A stretch of 64,000 nt of DNA from Pyrus communis (Eukaryota; Streptophyta; Magnoliopsida; Rosales; Rosaceae). A program made the translations under genes and the position numbers. The notes below the pieces were generated by a model that was not told where the DNA came from, did not search any database, and was given only the letters and a program-made list of their open reading frames with translations. This document shows positions 11,453 through 23,262 of this stretch, in pieces. The stretch lies in contig NC_084818.1 of NCBI RefSeq assembly GCF_963583255.1, positions 14,882,222 to 14,946,221 of the forward strand. Direction: 5' to 3'. Position 1 is the stretch's first letter. The number at the start of each line of letters is the position of its first letter.

Positions 11453-12509
11453 ATATGTTCATACATTTGTCAATATATATGTTTGTTTCATGCATTGCGC
11501 AATTAAATTGCTATGTGGAATTTGTGAGTCAATGTATATAAAATAAATTAGAAGCAAATCTAGGGTTTGTAAAACCCTACCTATGTCGAAATTTTTTTTT
11601 TTAAAATTCTTGGGCACCATGCGACACCACCGCCTCAACACCCATCGTGACACCATGAACCACCGCTGGCTTAAAGCCCAAACAAGTGGACCATAGGGCA
11701 GCACCCTTTAGGTTTGTTGCGTTGACCTAGATAACCCAGGCCTTCGACTTGCTTAGATCTCTAGGGCCCGAAGTCCCTTAAACCCATCCAAGAAAACGTG
11801 CAACCTTTTCCTGGCCCGTTGTCCCATGGTTTGAGTCTGCCTGTAGCAACGCATAGCACATTGGGCTGTGTCACGCACCCCCGCCTGCTCTTCGTAACTT
11901 TGTCTGCTAGGTTGAAGCCTGCCCTAACCTGAACCCAGCCTCCGTTGGGCTCTCCATGAGAACCCCAGGCTAGCATTTTGCTGGGCCTGCTCCCGTGCCT
12001 AACTCCCTGGCCTAAATGTTAGTAGCCGTTACTACTGGGCTCCCAGACTTGGCCGGTGGCTTGAAGACCATCCTGAGGGCTGCTTTTGCAGCTGTACCCA
12101 ACCCGAGCTCTTTTGCTTACGGCACCTAGCCCAAAATTTTGGGCTATGGTATTTTCGACCCAATGCTATTATTTTAGTCTTATTTTGCTTCTCCATTAAT
12201 CTGATAATGAATCCATAATTATTGACCTGAAGATCACTTTTGGACATTAATGATTCAATAATTTATTTTTATACTTTGAACCGTTGACCTACTTTCGTAG
12301 TAACGAAGCTTTCACACTTGAGTTCCCGAAGAAACTCAAACCACTATATTTAAATTAGTATATTGCATTCTGTGTTTCTTGCAGGAACCTCTCATTATGA
12401 ACTTAATTGTTCATAAAAACTAAATTGAACCTGTAGTTTTCATTCAAAACATACCACATGAAACTTGTAGTTTTCATGCATAAATTAAACCAATACATGT
12501 CTATAGAAC
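11214..12509 (+). other. Copia untranslated leader with AT microsatellite
   Basis: This 1.3-kb stretch lies between the LTR and gag and shows no long coding frame. An (AT)n run of about 40 bases lies at 11409-11450. GC-rich text at 11620-12130 is unusual against the flanks but shows no protein pattern that I recognise. Confidence 0.5.
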
Positions 12510-13214
12510 TTGTATGTTTTACGATATATGTTTACAGCTTACCATATGACTAATCACGTTTTTTCCCTCCATTTTAGGGACATGTCGAACTTGAAGAAGC
12601 TCGATTTCTCCACTTTAGAAGTCTTCGGAAGAAACTATCTGAAGTGGGTTCAAGACGTGAAGCTCTATCTAATTGCAAAGGGTATTAGAGCTACCATTGA
12701 GGCACTTATTGACAACAAACCTGCTGACTATGCTAAAAAAGCTAATGCAATGATCTTCATTCGAAGACACATCCATGATGTACTGCAGACTGAGTACCTC
12801 ACTAAGGAGGACCCACGCACCTTCTGGCTTACGCTGGCCGACCGTTTTGATCATCAGAAAGATATATACTTGACTGACACAAGACACGATTGGCAACACC
12901 TTTGCTTCCAGGACTTTAAATTCATGAATGAATATAACTCTGAAGTTTGTAGAATCCGTTCACTGTTGAGATTTTGCAAAGTGGAACTAACCAAATCATA
13001 TCTCCTGGGAAAGACCTATTCGACCATTCATACCACCAATATTGTCTTGCAACAACAATATAGGGAACCGAAATTCACCAAGTTTTCAGATTTGAACTCT
13101 GTTTTACTTCTCGTTGAAAAGCAGAACCAGTTTTTGATGAAGAATCATCAAGCTCGACCCACATGCTCGAACGTTGCGCTCGAAGCGCATGCGACCAATT
13201 TTAGTAGCCACAAT
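12510..13214 (+). pseudogene. Copia gag polyprotein, N-terminal part
   Basis: The open frame has the copia gag layout: LDFSTLEVFGRNYLKWVQDV near residues 32-51, then FWLTLADRFDHQKD and QDFKFMNEYNSEVCRIRSLL, and a C-terminal basic tail. The likely start is MSNLKKLDF at 12582, because that residue fits the family start; the earlier ATG at 12510 adds 24 residues of leader. The product would form the particle shell. The frame stops at 13215, just before a Gly/Arg-rich linker that normally leads to the zinc knuckle, so this is a broken copy. Confidence 0.75.
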
Positions 13215-14086
13215 TGATGAAAGAACCGTCGTGGCCGTGGTAATGGGGGGCAAGTGCAACCACAGGCCTAAGTTCAACAAAGTACCGCACTAAAGGAGGA
13301 AATGTGACCCAACAGCGTCCACTACTTGTCCCCAAGGCCCTAAGCTTCAAGAACCAGGGAAAAGCTCCTGTTCAGTCAACTTCTACTGAAATGAATATGT
13401 GCTATTGATGTGGATCAAAGGATCATTGGTCACGCGTATGCCAAGCTTCCGCTGAGGCTATTGCCAAGTATCATTCCCATCATGAGTCCAACTTTGCACA
13501 TAGGGATCATCCGGAAGATGCTCCTACATCAATGGAGATATCAAATTTTCAGGAGGCGTCAACTCCTATGGATGAATAAATTAGACATGTTTTTAGGGTG
13601 TTTACCCCTAGTGGCTGAACCCACTAGGAGTGGCCGACCCTTCCCCCCTATTTTTCTAGGTTTATTGTTTAATTTTGAACAATTTCTCTAAGTATTTGGA
13701 ACAATTTGTTTGGTTTTGGTTTGTTTTGAATTATGGATTGTTATTTTGAATGGATATTTCTTGAATTGCTTATTTGAATGAATGGACTTATATTTATGCA
13801 TGTGACCAATTCAAGCAATTTATTTCTAGGTATGTCTAGTGGGGAAGTTAGTTGTCTGGCAGATAGTGCAACCACGTACACCATCTTACTTGAACGACAC
13901 TATTTTACTAACTTAATACCCAAGAAAGCTCATTTGACAACCCTCTCAGGCCTATCCAACTTGATTGAAGGATACAGAAATGCCTATATCATGTTGTCCA
14001 ATGGTACTATCTTAACCATTAAGGAGGCACTCTATTCTCCATGTTCCGAAAGAACGTTGCTGAGTTTTAGAGATATTTGAGATAAT
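13215..14086 (+). pseudogene. Copia zinc knuckle and aspartic protease region
   Basis: A CCHC knuckle (CGSKDHWSRVC) reads at about 13409-13441, with a stop in place of a residue between its first two cysteines. From about 13778 the protease reads ADSATTYTILLERHYF near 13860, followed by NLIEGYRNAYIMLSNGT and EALYSPCSERTLLSFRDI. The active site is D-S-A. A frameshift separates the knuckle from the protease, and a stop at 14078-14080 ends the piece. Confidence 0.7.
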
Positions 14087-15130
14087 CAATATCATATTGA
14101 AACCACTAAAGATAATGGTTCTGAATTTCTTTTTATCACTTCGTACGAATATGGTCAGAAGCGTATTCACGAGAAGTTGGAATGTTTGCCGAGTGGGTTG
14201 TACATCACAACCATTCGCGGTATAGAAGCCCACAGTGTGGCCGGCCTTATGCCTGAGTTCCAGGACAATTTGTTGCTTTGGCATGACCGTTTGAGACATC
14301 CTGGACATGACATGATGCGCCGTATGCTCAAATCATCTCTTGGGCATCGGTTACCTCCCTATATTGGACTCCCGCCATGCAAAGCATGTTCTTTAAGTAA
14401 GTTAAGTACTCAACCCTCACTTACAAAGATCATTCATGACCCCCCTAAGTTTCTTCAGAGGATTCAAGGGGACATTTGTGGACCTATCCAACCAACATGC
14501 GGACCATTTAGATACTTTATGGTGTTGGTTGATGCATTGACATGATGGTCACATGTTTATTTGTTGTCCACACGCAATGCTGCGTTTGCTAAACTTCTAG
14601 CTCAAATCATTAAGCTAATGGCTCACCATCCTGATTATCTGATTAAGTCGATTCGACTAGATAACATTGGAAAGTTTACATCACAAACTTTTGACGATTA
14701 TTGCATGTCAGTAGGGATTGATGTGGAACATCTTGTACCCCATGTTCACACCCAAAATGGCCTGGCAGAAGCTTTCATAAAGCGCCTTCAATTGATAACT
14801 CGAACTTTGGTTATGAGAACCAAACTGTCGGTATCTACCTTGGGCTATGCAATATTGCACGCAACTATGTTGGTCCACCTGAGGCCCACCGCCACTCAAC
14901 CACATTCGCCGTTACAGTTGGTCACTGGATATAAGCCTAACGTCTCTCATTTATGGGTGTTTGGGTGTGCCATTTATGCGCCAATAGTGTCACCACTATG
15001 TACCAAAATGAGTCTTTGGAGAAAAATGGAAATCTATGCCGATTATGATTCACCATCAATTGTTTGCTACTTAGAACCCTTGACAGAGATCTCTTTACCA
15101 CACGTTTTGTGGATTGTCACTTTGATGTGA
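14087..15130 (+). pseudogene. Copia pre-integrase and integrase core
   Basis: The pre-integrase zinc-binding piece reads LLLWHDRLRHPGHDMMRR near 14272, then CKACSLSK. The integrase core follows: GDICGPI near 14470, RLDNIGKF near 14660 and NGLAEAFIKRLQ near 14760, which supply the D, D and E positions of the DDE catalytic triad. A stop near 14543 lies between the first D and the second. The enzyme would insert element cDNA into the host genome, but this copy cannot be made as one protein. Confidence 0.8.
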
Positions 15131-15584
15131 CAGTCTTCTTGTCATTAGGGGGAGATAAGCATGCCAACGTTCCCGTAAAATGTCGCGAATTGTCCTGGTA
15201 TACTCTCACTATGTCTCATTTAGATCCTCGCATTGCCTAGTCTAAAACTGAGGTGCGACGAATTATAGATCTTCAAACTATTGCTCAAAGCATGTTAGAT
15301 GTTTTTAATGATCTAGCAAAGGTGACAAGATCACATATACCTGCTGCAAACGCACCTGCAAGGATAGATGTACCCTGCGTACATCCATAACCCGCCTGGA
15401 AAAGCCATACTATCCCCGAAGGTGGGGAGGCCACACGTTCCATGCGGCAAGGTAATTGGCAGCTAGCCAATCATCTACTCTGACCCTGAAGCGTGGCAAA
15501 TCCCTTGGTTCAAAGGATTTCACAACCCTGAAAGAGGAAAATGGCACCAACTAGTGACGCTAGTTTAAATCAAACCATCGTTCA
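15131..15584 (+). pseudogene. Copia linker between integrase and RT, truncated
   Basis: The translation in pieces reads VRRIIDLQTIAQSM and, near 15530-15584, KMAPTSDASLNQTIVH, which is the usual proline/serine-rich linker before the copia RT. It is cut at 15584 by the gypsy LTR. The last five bases, GTTCA, would be the expected target duplication, but no partner was found on the far side. Confidence 0.6.
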
Positions 15585-16194
15585 TGTGAAGCCAAAAATA
15601 ATCACAAGGCGACACGTGGATTTTGGCTTAAAAAGACAAAATTACCCTCAAGACACACCAAGATTCCTTCACTCGAGTAGTGGGCAATCATCCCTCAACC
15701 AAGTCAAAAGTGCCCAAAATAGTTAATAATTCAAAACCTATTTCATCCATCCTTAACAAATCCTCTCTACAACTCCCAAATCATTCCTCTTTTATTATAT
15801 TAATTAGCTAATCAATTAGGAAAATTTTCTATTAATTAGCTAATTAATTGATTTATTATTCAATTATTCCTAATTAGCTACAAATCATGAACCTCACCCA
15901 AAATACCAACCAAGTAGCCGATTCTCCTCCTCCTAAAGGGGCCGGCCACACCCCTATAAATACCACCTCATTCTCTCCAAAACTCAATTCCAACTTTCTG
16001 ACAAAATTCTCTAAATTCTCAAAACACTTTTCTAACTTTGGCATCGGAGGTTCTTCGGCGAAAGCCGCCCCCCCCACCCAAAAAAAATTCATCATGGGCA
16101 CGTAAGGCTCTTGGCTTGGCCTTGACCTAAGATGTTAGTTTTTTTGTACGTGCAATTTTGTCCAAGAACAAGAAGGAAGAAATTTGCATCCACA
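15585..16194 (+). mobile_element. Gypsy LTR (610 bp), plus orientation
   Basis: It begins TGTGAAGCCAAAAATAATCAC and ends TTTGCATCCACA. It is the reverse-strand counterpart of the LTRs at 26917-27436 and 36062-36926, sharing the GGCGACACGTGGATTTT and GCATCCACA parts. A TATA box (TATAAATA, 15955-15962) sets the orientation. The sequence after it, AATTGGTCATTTCATTGAAAG, matches the internal start of the other copy (AATTGGTGCTTTCATTGA). Confidence 0.75.
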
Positions 16195-17180
16195 AATTGG
16201 TCATTTCATTGAAAGTTGAGTCACACACTCGTAGAAGACTCTTGCATCTAAGGTTTTTTGTTTCTTGTTCATTTGTAGATTTTTCATACGTTCTTATTCT
16301 AAGAATTTTTATTTCTAAAAATTTGGAAACCACGACAAACAGAACTTCCTACCTTCAAAGATCCGGATCAAATGATGGAGGACAAGATATAGCCTCACCA
16401 CGACGATCCACGTGGCTCAAAGCAATGGTAAGAAGATCAACTTTGCCACCACGGAGCACTATCACCATGGCAGCCACGGAGACCACTATGGCAGTGGGGA
16501 GTCGGCCCGAGCCGCTACCTCAGCAGCACAAGCCTAAGGAGCTGCGGCAGGAGAAGCAGCTCAGCGCGTTCCTGAGCCGAGCTCAAGCTCGACATGCACG
16601 CGTGCCACACCCTACTCCCTTGGTGTCCCAAGTAGCCCAAGCTGATCCAAGATCGATCCAACCGTTCTGGCTTCAAATTTATAGGCCGACGATTGAACCG
16701 AGGGTATTTTCACCCAATTTTCTCCGGCTCGCGGAGGAGCGTGCACTCTCAGTTAGGCCCACGGATGAACATAAACTCACGGTTGGGGCCACACTCAGAT
16801 AATTAACATGAGCAGTCTTCCAGGTGAAGTGTGCATTTGCGGTAAGGCTCGCAAGGAGCATTATCCACCTCACATTGAAGTCGGCAGCATAGTGGACAGA
16901 GAGCATAGAGAAGTAGTCACTCAATCCGACTTAAGTTCAACTAACAGTCTGCGAGTTACCCGCTTGCCTGCTAAGAATATACCACATGCACTGTAGCTAC
17001 TTTATAGACGAGCCGAACACATTGAAGAGCATCCTAGACCACCATGTCACGTCTGGGGGTAACCGAGAGCTTCGCTACCCTAACAAAAGTAAGTTTAGGA
17101 AGAAGTAGAGAGGCTCCCGACTGAGCGATTGCACAATTTCCAGCGCAACGAAGCTACTGACAAAGCGCTTTGATGAGACA
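16195..17180 (+). mobile_element. 5' internal region of the gypsy element, truncated
   Basis: The first 130 bases match the leader of the gypsy copy at 35930-36061 on the opposite strand (AGTCTTCTACGAGTGTG is shared). From about 16420 to 16800 a frame with MAATETTMAVGSRPEPLPQQ and a charged, proline-rich run resembles a decayed gag N-terminus. From 16800 to 17180 I see no clear protein pattern. No 3' LTR follows, so the element is truncated, probably before or with the LINE fragment next to it. Confidence 0.5.
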
Positions 17181-17189
17181 TGACCAACA

Positions 17190-18545
17190 TAAGCGGGTTA
17201 TCTTTCAATGACAAAATCGAGCAGATAGGACTATCCTGCATAAATTGTCTGAAACAAGGCGATCATAAATAAAAGCACTTTGGTTTAAAGAGATGATAAT
17301 TGGCATAATGGCTTTCATGCGATTCACCAACATCTTTGAGGTAAGCTTGTAAAGAACATTGCATAAACTTATGGCTGGAGCTGGGACATCTTGGAAGGCC
17401 GAAACAGTTTAGGAATCAGAGTAGTGCAAAATTGATCTTGCAAAGGATCTGACCAGATTCCAGAAAAGAGATGATGGCAACGGACATACGACTTTGACAA
17501 TTGCCCAATATTTCTGGAAAAACAAAAGTGGTATACCATCCAGCTCTGGAGAAGTGAACAGTTGCATCTAAAAAAGAGCAATCTTCACTTTATCCATGGT
17601 GAAAGGGGCGTTAAGTTCACTGTTCATCTCCTCAGAGATTTTTTCGATCAATAGCATCTATGATGACTTAAGAGTTCCCAGCATGACTGGAGAAAATATC
17701 AGAGAAATAATTAGTCACCACGGATTCAATCCCCCTTAGGTTAACGTGTCATCTCCCCTGATCGTCTTGGTGTTTTACAATTCGGTTCTTAGCCATAATA
17801 CCTACATTTGCACTTCGCCGTCCTTCAGCCATAATACCTGCAAGCGTTGACACCAAAATACCTCTTCATGGGATCGAAGCTCGTCAAGCTTACTCAACAA
17901 GGTGGCACGTTCAGTCATGATCACATCTGTGCATGGATGAGCTTACTCAACAAGGTGGCACGAACCTCTTCAACAACAATCAGGCAGGATTTGAAAGTAC
18001 CCTTGTTCCACTTGAGAAGAGCAACACGAACGGCCTTACTTTTTTCACTAATGCAGAACATGGGAATGCCCATAACGAGATGTGTCCAAACCCTGCAAAT
18101 GATCTTTTCATAACCATCATTCTTCGTCCCACATTCCTCGAATCGGAACAAACACCGAGGTCATCGTGGGTCAGGAGGGCATCACAAATCTCAACCAGAA
18201 TGGGAATGTGGTCAAAGTTGCTAGGCTTGAGATGAGTGACACAAGAATGGGAGAATCGCAGAAGCCACTCTGAGCAAGTTTAATTCCCCTATTTCGAGAG
18301 GTCATCCATGTGAACTTATCCCCAGGGAAGCCCAAGTTCGGAAGATTGCAGTCGGAGATGGCCTCACAAAAATCTAGGATTTAGCCAATTGGATGGAGAT
18401 TCCCCCCTTCCTTTTCCTCCAAACGAAGTATCTCATTAAAGTCTCCGCCGCAAAGCCAAGGGAGTCGGGATGAGGCAGCAAGAGATAGGAGAATATGCCA
18501 GGATTGGGTACGCCCAGAGGGAGAAGGATGACCGTAGAATCCGGT
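17190..18545 (-). mobile_element. L1-type LINE fragment (endonuclease and RT)
   Basis: On the minus strand, near 18440-18380, the frame reads GGDFNEILRLEEKEGG, the catalytic core region of the L1 apurinic endonuclease, followed by FCEAISDCNLPNLGFPGDKFTW. Nearer 17400-17230 the RT pattern [22 protein letters not shown] and then [17 protein letters not shown] appears. These families copy RNA at a nicked target. Stops and frameshifts are frequent, and the RT is cut before its YxDD box, so it is a dead fragment. A direct repeat, GAGCTTACTCAACAAGGTGGCACG, occurs near 17885 and 17940, an internal duplication. Confidence 0.75.
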
Positions 18546-19970
18546 TAAATGCCAATGGACCGCATCACCAATATAATCAACGGTTCATCATGAATATCCT
18601 ATTTGGTACCTAAACCGTTGATTTATTTGATGCATTTAAATCACTAAACGATATCGAATTCAAATGATTTTGTAGGGATGATCTTTAAACAATGATTAAG
18701 AGATTGAAAGGTTCTAATTATGAAATTTTTATGATAAAAATACATTGTTTGCAAGTAGAGAAATGAGTTCATCCCCCATGGGAGAATGCAAGTATTATCC
18801 TTATTTTATTATACAAACTTGTCTATATAATCCTCTCTCCTTCTCACATGCAATAGAGTTGGTCATTTTACAGTTTGTGCTTGATGATTTTCATGACTTG
18901 AAAACAACCATTGTTGCATATAGAGTTTGAGAGAAATTTAGAAATTTGCTTTACCTCAAATACTTGAGTCGTCCGGTCCGTAAGATGAGTAAGAGTTGTA
19001 CTAGCCTCTCGGCCCCTGCTCATCCATCAATATTCACTCATAACATTAGGAGGTTTCGAGAGTTAGAGGATCTCTTCCTTGAAATCTTCTCGAGGTGGAT
19101 CAAACAAGAACCTTTGTCTTGAAAAGGGCTAATCAGAACACCATTCTTGGGTTGAAGATTCGCTCCAGAGGTTGTATCTAACCTTTGTTCTTCTTCAATT
19201 TAAAAATATATACATATATACACACATGTATGCACAATCTCTAAATCAAAGATCATGAAAAATAGGATTTAAGTTTTAAATTATAAAAGGCATAAAACCA
19301 TTCCTCCGTTGTGAGAAATAGGCATGCAATTGTAGTTTTGGTTTGAAACCAACCGATGCATGTCATTTCAGGGAGAAAATGATGAGACCCAATTATATTA
19401 GGTTAGAGCCCAAATGAAGGCCCCCTTGAAGTCCCTCGTATATCTATCGTACTTCCTTTGTATTTTCTATATATTTCGTTAGGCTGATCTGAGTTGTATT
19501 CATCGAAGGCGCAAAACATGGAGTAATTAAGTTATGTTTATTCACATGATTCGAGAATTATGGCAATTTTTTGAAAAACTTGTAATAATAGGTCAACTAT
19601 TTCTCTAGCTTGCAACTTGTATTCAATTTTGGGTTTCATTTATAAGTTAAAAAGTAGGTGGGTTTATGTTTATGAAAAGGACTTATATGTCTAAAGAACC
19701 CAATTTTCAATTTCAATCATATCACATTCAACTCAGGTATCTCTGACAACGTAAGGTTTGGAGGTTTCCTTCAGAAAGCTAATGACCAGAAAAGAGCTCA
19801 GGTCTATATTGTGATTGATCTGCAGTGCGAGATTCTACAATCAAATTGATTACATGAAAAAAAATTATTGACCTTGAAAAAATGAACTCTAAACAAAGAA
19901 AAATTACATTTGGAAAATGGACATTATTTCCTCATCTGCGACTTGATGTGGTTGAGCAGCAGTTATAGTT
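18546..19970. other. Intergenic, no gene recognised
   Basis: AT-rich sequence with short open frames only. A small (TA/CA) run lies at 19205-19227. The part next to 19970 should hold the 3' untranslated region of UGD, which is on the minus strand; I cannot fix the polyadenylation site. Confidence 0.5.
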
Positions 19971-21416
19971 TTATGCGACAGCAGGCATGTCCTTGAGCCA
20001 TGCATCCAAGGGCTTACCAATTGAAAAGACAATGAAGCCAATTTCGCGCAGTTTATCTACATCAATAACATGCCTACCGTCGAAAATGAATGCCGGTTTC
20101 TGCATATTCTCATATATCTTGTTGTAATCGAGAGTCTTGAACTCATCCCATTCAGTCAGAATGCAAATACCATGGGCACCCTTTGTTGCCGCGTAGGCAT
20201 CCGAGACCATACTCACTTTCTCCAGAGTACTGCTGCTGCTCATTGGTTGCAGGTGCATCGGGTGATCCCAATCGAACTTTCTCATAGTCAGTTCCCTGCT
20301 GATCTGGTCCTCGGTCACCTGTGGATCATATATGCTCAGTTCGGCCTTGTCAATCAACAACCCCTTGCACACATCAACTGCTGGGGTCTCCCTTGTGTCA
20401 CCAGTATCTTTCTTGAAGGCAAACCCTAGTATTGCTATCTTCTTTGTCGACACAGTGTTGAACATGGATGCAACTACACGATTCACAAACCGGCTCTTTT
20501 GGTACTCATTGATCTTCACAACCTGTTTCCAGTACTCTGCTACCTCCGGAAGACCATTGCATTCGCAAATGTAAACAAGATTCAGGATGTCCTTCTGGAA
20601 GCAGGATCCCCCAAAACCGACACTCGCGTTAAGGAACTTGGGGCCTATCCTAGTGTCCATACCAATAGCGTGCGAAACCTGTGTAACATTTGCCCCAGTA
20701 GCCTCACAAAGCGCAGACATGGCGTTGACAGACGATATTCTCTGTGCCAAGAATGCATTCGCAGCAAGCTTGGAGAGCTCTGCAGACCAAAGATTGGTGG
20801 TTAGGATACGGTCTTCAGGAACCCACTGAGCATAAATATCCTTCAATGCTTTGATGGCCTTCTGGCCTTCAGCGGTTTCCCTGCCACCAATGAGGACCCG
20901 GTCCGGTTTAAAAAGATCTTCAATTGCAGTTCCTTCGGCAAGGAATTCAGGGTTTGAGAGGATCTGGAATTTGATTCCCTTGCCGTTGTGGGTCAAAATT
21001 TTTTCTATTGCCTCGGCTGTTTTCACAGGGACGGTGGATTTTTCGACAACAACTTTACTGGACTCGGAGACATCGGCAATCATTCGAGCAGCACTCTCCC
21101 AATATGTCAAATCTGCAGCTTTGCCTGCTCCGAGACCTGTAGTTTTGGTCGGGGTGTTGACAGAGACAAATACTATATCAGCTTCCTTGACGTGCTTCTT
21201 CACATCAGTGCTGAAGAAGAGGTTCTTGCCGCGGCACTGCTTCACGACGTCGTCGAGGCCGGGTTCATAAATGGGAAGTTGCTCACTGTTCCAAGCTGCA
21301 ATCCGTTTATCCCAGATGTCAACGACGGCTACTTCAACGGACGGGCACTTGAGTGCAATCACTGCCATTGTAGGGCCCCCAACATATCCAGCACCAATGC
21401 AACATATCTTCACCAT
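19971..21416 (-). CDS. UGD: UDP-glucose 6-dehydrogenase
   Basis: The gene encodes the cytosolic enzyme that oxidises UDP-glucose to UDP-glucuronate with two NAD+, feeding synthesis of cell-wall xylans, pectins and apiose/arabinose sugars. The 481-residue frame is uninterrupted and has the normal plant length. Visible landmarks: the Rossmann NAD motif GAGYVG (residues 8-13), [11 protein letters not shown] (33-43), VNTPTK (86-91), NPEFLAEG (155-162), the helix [16 protein letters not shown] (211-226), the catalytic Cys272 in [19 protein letters not shown] in the C-terminal UDP-binding domain, and IFDGRH near the end. The start is the first ATG after a splice acceptor in the leader, and [13 protein letters not shown] is the conserved family N-terminus. 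The coding region has no intron, as is common for plant UGDs. It is almost surely functional. Confidence 0.97.
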   Translation of the reverse strand: MVKICCIGAGYVGGPTMAVIALKCPSVEVAVVDIWDKRIAAWNSEQLPIYEPGLDDVVKQCRGKNLFFSTDVKKHVKEADIVFVSVNTPTKTTGLGAGKAADLTYWESAARMIADVSESSKVVVEKSTVPVKTAEAIEKILTHNGKGIKFQILSNPEFLAEGTAIEDLFKPDRVLIGGRETAEGQKAIKALKDIYAQWVPEDRILTTNLWSAELSKLAANAFLAQRISSVNAMSALCEATGANVTQVSHAIGMDTRIGPKFLNASVGFGGSCFQKDILNLVYICECNGLPEVAEYWKQVVKINEYQKSRFVNRVVASMFNTVSTKKIAILGFAFKKDTGDTRETPAVDVCKGLLIDKAELSIYDPQVTEDQISRELTMRKFDWDHPMHLQPMSSSSTLEKVSMVSDAYAATKGAHGICILTEWDEFKTLDYNKIYENMQKPAFIFDGRHVIDVDKLREIGFIVFSIGKPLDAWLKDMPAVA

Positions 21417-22080
21417 TTTCGTTTCACTCTATAACCAATGCAAATCTGCAATGCAACAGTAGTTATTACTTTATATATACCCAATGGTATGCCATGGCAT
21501 GCATAATTATCATGTACCACAGTAACAGATGAAACGGCAAAGATTCACGTATGTTGCACTTGCATGGTAACAACAGTTTAACCAAACCCAGTTTGCATAT
21601 CTAGACTCTTTCGCCTCGTCCTATTCCTGGCATCCCAGATCTAGAATTTTATGCCCCAATAATTGATGATATTTTTTGGTTATTTTCAAATGAACACCTA
21701 AAATTTTAAAGTAAACCAAGGAACAAAATGAGATGTAGGAAAATGCTGGTAGATTACCATAGAATAGAGAAATAAAAATGTTACCAGAAAAGCTTTAAGC
21801 TCGATGATCGTGTGTGTGGCGTCCAATAACACTAAATACACACTTGCCTGCGATTGCTGATTGCTGCGACGAGACGAGAATAAACGACCCTTTCTTTTTC
21901 TTTCTTGTGGTAAGTTGTGATAAAGTAAGGAGCTGATGATAAATGATAATAATAGAGGAGGGCCTTTTTTTTCTGTGTCCACTCAAAAATACCGGGCCTT
22001 TACTCTCTCTGAACCTCTCACTCTCAAACTAGAGGAAACAAAAGTCAGTCGGAGAGAGAGAGAGAGAGAGAGCGTGTTTT
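21417..22080 (-). other. UGD 5' leader with intron
   Basis: On the minus strand, a TTGCATTGCAG acceptor ends at 21446, 29 bases upstream of the ATG. A CTG/GTAACATTTT donor lies near 21785-21786. This gives a leader intron of about 340 bases (21446-21785) and a first non-coding exon from about 21786 up to about 22070. A (CT)n run, seen as GAGAGA on the plus strand at 22051-22071, lies in the first exon or core promoter. Leader introns are known in plant UGD genes and can raise expression. Confidence 0.6.
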
Positions 22081-22139
22081 TTGGAGAGACCATGGATGGC
22101 AATGGTCTTTTTGATCTGATCCTATTCTTTCTCCCGCCA

Positions 22140-22200
22140 CTCGCTCCGTCCTTCCCAATCCCAATAAATAGCGAAGCAAGAAAATAAATATCACATAGAA
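22140..22200 (-). promoter_or_regulatory. Possible UGD core promoter
   Basis: On the minus strand CGCTATTTATTGGG lies at 22160-22173, a weak TATA-like element about 100 bases upstream of the (CT)n run. No strong match to a canonical TATAAA box is visible in the next 150 bases. Confidence 0.3.
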
Positions 22201-22421
22201 AAGTACAGTTTTTCTTCCATAGTACCTAATAGTGGAGTTTGGGAAAATTATTTTGCGTAAAATAAACTACTGAATCTTCGAAAATTCATGGACCATTTTA
22301 TGGACATAACAACCAAGATCACTAGTAATCATCATGAGTCTCTGACCCTTTGGTCATTGGAAGGAAAAAATGTCTGCCTGTAGGATTCGTCGAATCTCAA
22401 GGGGTTCTGATGAGGCGAAAT

Positions 22422-22573
22422 GATAATGCTAGTCAAATTAAATTTTGAAAACTAAAAGATATGAAAGTTGATTGGTTTATTACTTAAGAGTTGATAAACA
22501 TGCTCATTCTTATTGGTGACACATCATTTAGTTTGTAAATTTAGTCTAAAAATTTAGTCTCTCTAGCATTATC
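22422..22573. mobile_element. MITE, about 152 bp
   Basis: The ends GATAATGCTAG and CTAGCATTATC are inverted, and the inner parts AAATTAAATTTT and AAATTTAGTCTAAAAATTTAGTC extend the terminal repeat imperfectly. It is related to the second copy at 22671-22970. No target duplication is clear. Confidence 0.6.
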
Positions 22574-22670
22574 CGAGACGGAAAGTTGATCCATATCAAT
22601 ATACGTAAATTGATTGGCTGAAGTTGAACCAACTAATACGAAAACATGCAAGGAAGTTAATGAAGAAAAG

Positions 22671-22970
22671 GGTAATGCTAGGGAGACTAAATATATAAAC
22701 TAAATTTTGTAAATTGAATAACATGGAAGTTGATGATTGGATTATTACTTTTGTTATTTTTTTTAGCAAAATGATATTAATATTATCTACACTAAGGGGG
22801 TCAGTGAATGGGTTAAGCCTTACAATGGGCTAGTAATAATATTATTCAAAATTGTCTTTAGTGATGATTGAATTATTACTTTAAGTGTTGATTAACGTGT
22901 TTATTTCTTATTGGTGACATATCATTTAGTTTTCAAATTTAGTCTATAAATTTAGTCAACTCAGCATTTG
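22671..22970. mobile_element. MITE of the same family, interrupted by a SINE piece
   Basis: It begins GGTAATGCTAGGGAGACTAAA and ends TTTAGTCAACTCAGCATTTG, a degraded inverted pair. It shares the middle segment (TTGATTGG/TTATTACTT...TTGGTGACATATCATTTAGTTT) with the copy at 22422. Without the insert at 22753-22862 and one duplicated target it would be about 170 bp. Confidence 0.55.
22753..22862 (-). mobile_element. 5'-truncated SINE in a MITE
   Basis: The insert is flanked by 21-bp imperfect direct repeats (GATGATTGGATTATTACTTTT at 22732 and GATGATTGAATTATTACTTTA at 22863; two differences). The sequence AAGCCTTACAATGGGCTAGTAATAAT is the reverse complement of the 3' part of the SINE at 23084-23251. 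So a SINE inserted here on the minus strand with loss of its 5' end, which is typical of target-primed reverse transcription. Confidence 0.65.
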
Positions 22971-23083
22971 GGTTCCATCATAAAACTAATTGGCGGAATT
23001 CCATCATAAAATCAATATCATAAAGAAAGTTGAGTTTTACCATAAAACAAGCTGACTATACGAAGAATATCCAACAACTTATA

Positions 23084-23251
23084 GCCACTTAGTACTACGG
23101 TCTTGTAGTATTCATTTTCACTTATATGGAAGAGGTCTTAGATTCGATTCTTACCAAAAGTGAAATTAAACCACATTATTGCTAGCCCATTGTAAGGTTA
23201 AGTTGACCGCCTCCTCTTTAGTATAGATAATATCATTTGTTCAAAAACAAA
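23084..23251 (+). mobile_element. tRNA-derived SINE with 11-bp target duplication
   Basis: The element is flanked by perfect copies of AACAACTTATA (23073-23083 and 23252-23262). It has an A-box-like stretch near 23093-23108 (ACTACGGTCTTGTAGT) and a B-box-like stretch AGATTCGATTC near 23142-23153, the two internal Pol III promoter boxes. The body ends in an A-rich tail, CAAAAACAAA. Related copies lie at 22753 and 41050 on the minus strand. Confidence 0.8.
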
Positions 23252-23262
23252 AACAACTTATA

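Larger units (their letters stand above)
10946..15584 (+). mobile_element. Decayed Ty1-copia retrotransposon, 3' part lost
   Basis: A short 5' LTR (10946-11213) is followed by the TTATCAGCACG primer-site motif, a long leader, then gag, a zinc knuckle, protease, pre-integrase, integrase and the start of the RT linker, in the order gag-PR-IN that defines copia. Multiple stops break the frame (for example near 13215, 13407, 14087 and 14543). At 15585 a gypsy LTR begins in the middle of the coding sequence, and I do not find the RT, RNase H or the 3' LTR downstream. Confidence 0.8.

Noticed and set aside
20070..21462. Plus-strand frames opposite UGD
   Set aside because: They are antisense shadows of a well-conserved coding sequence.
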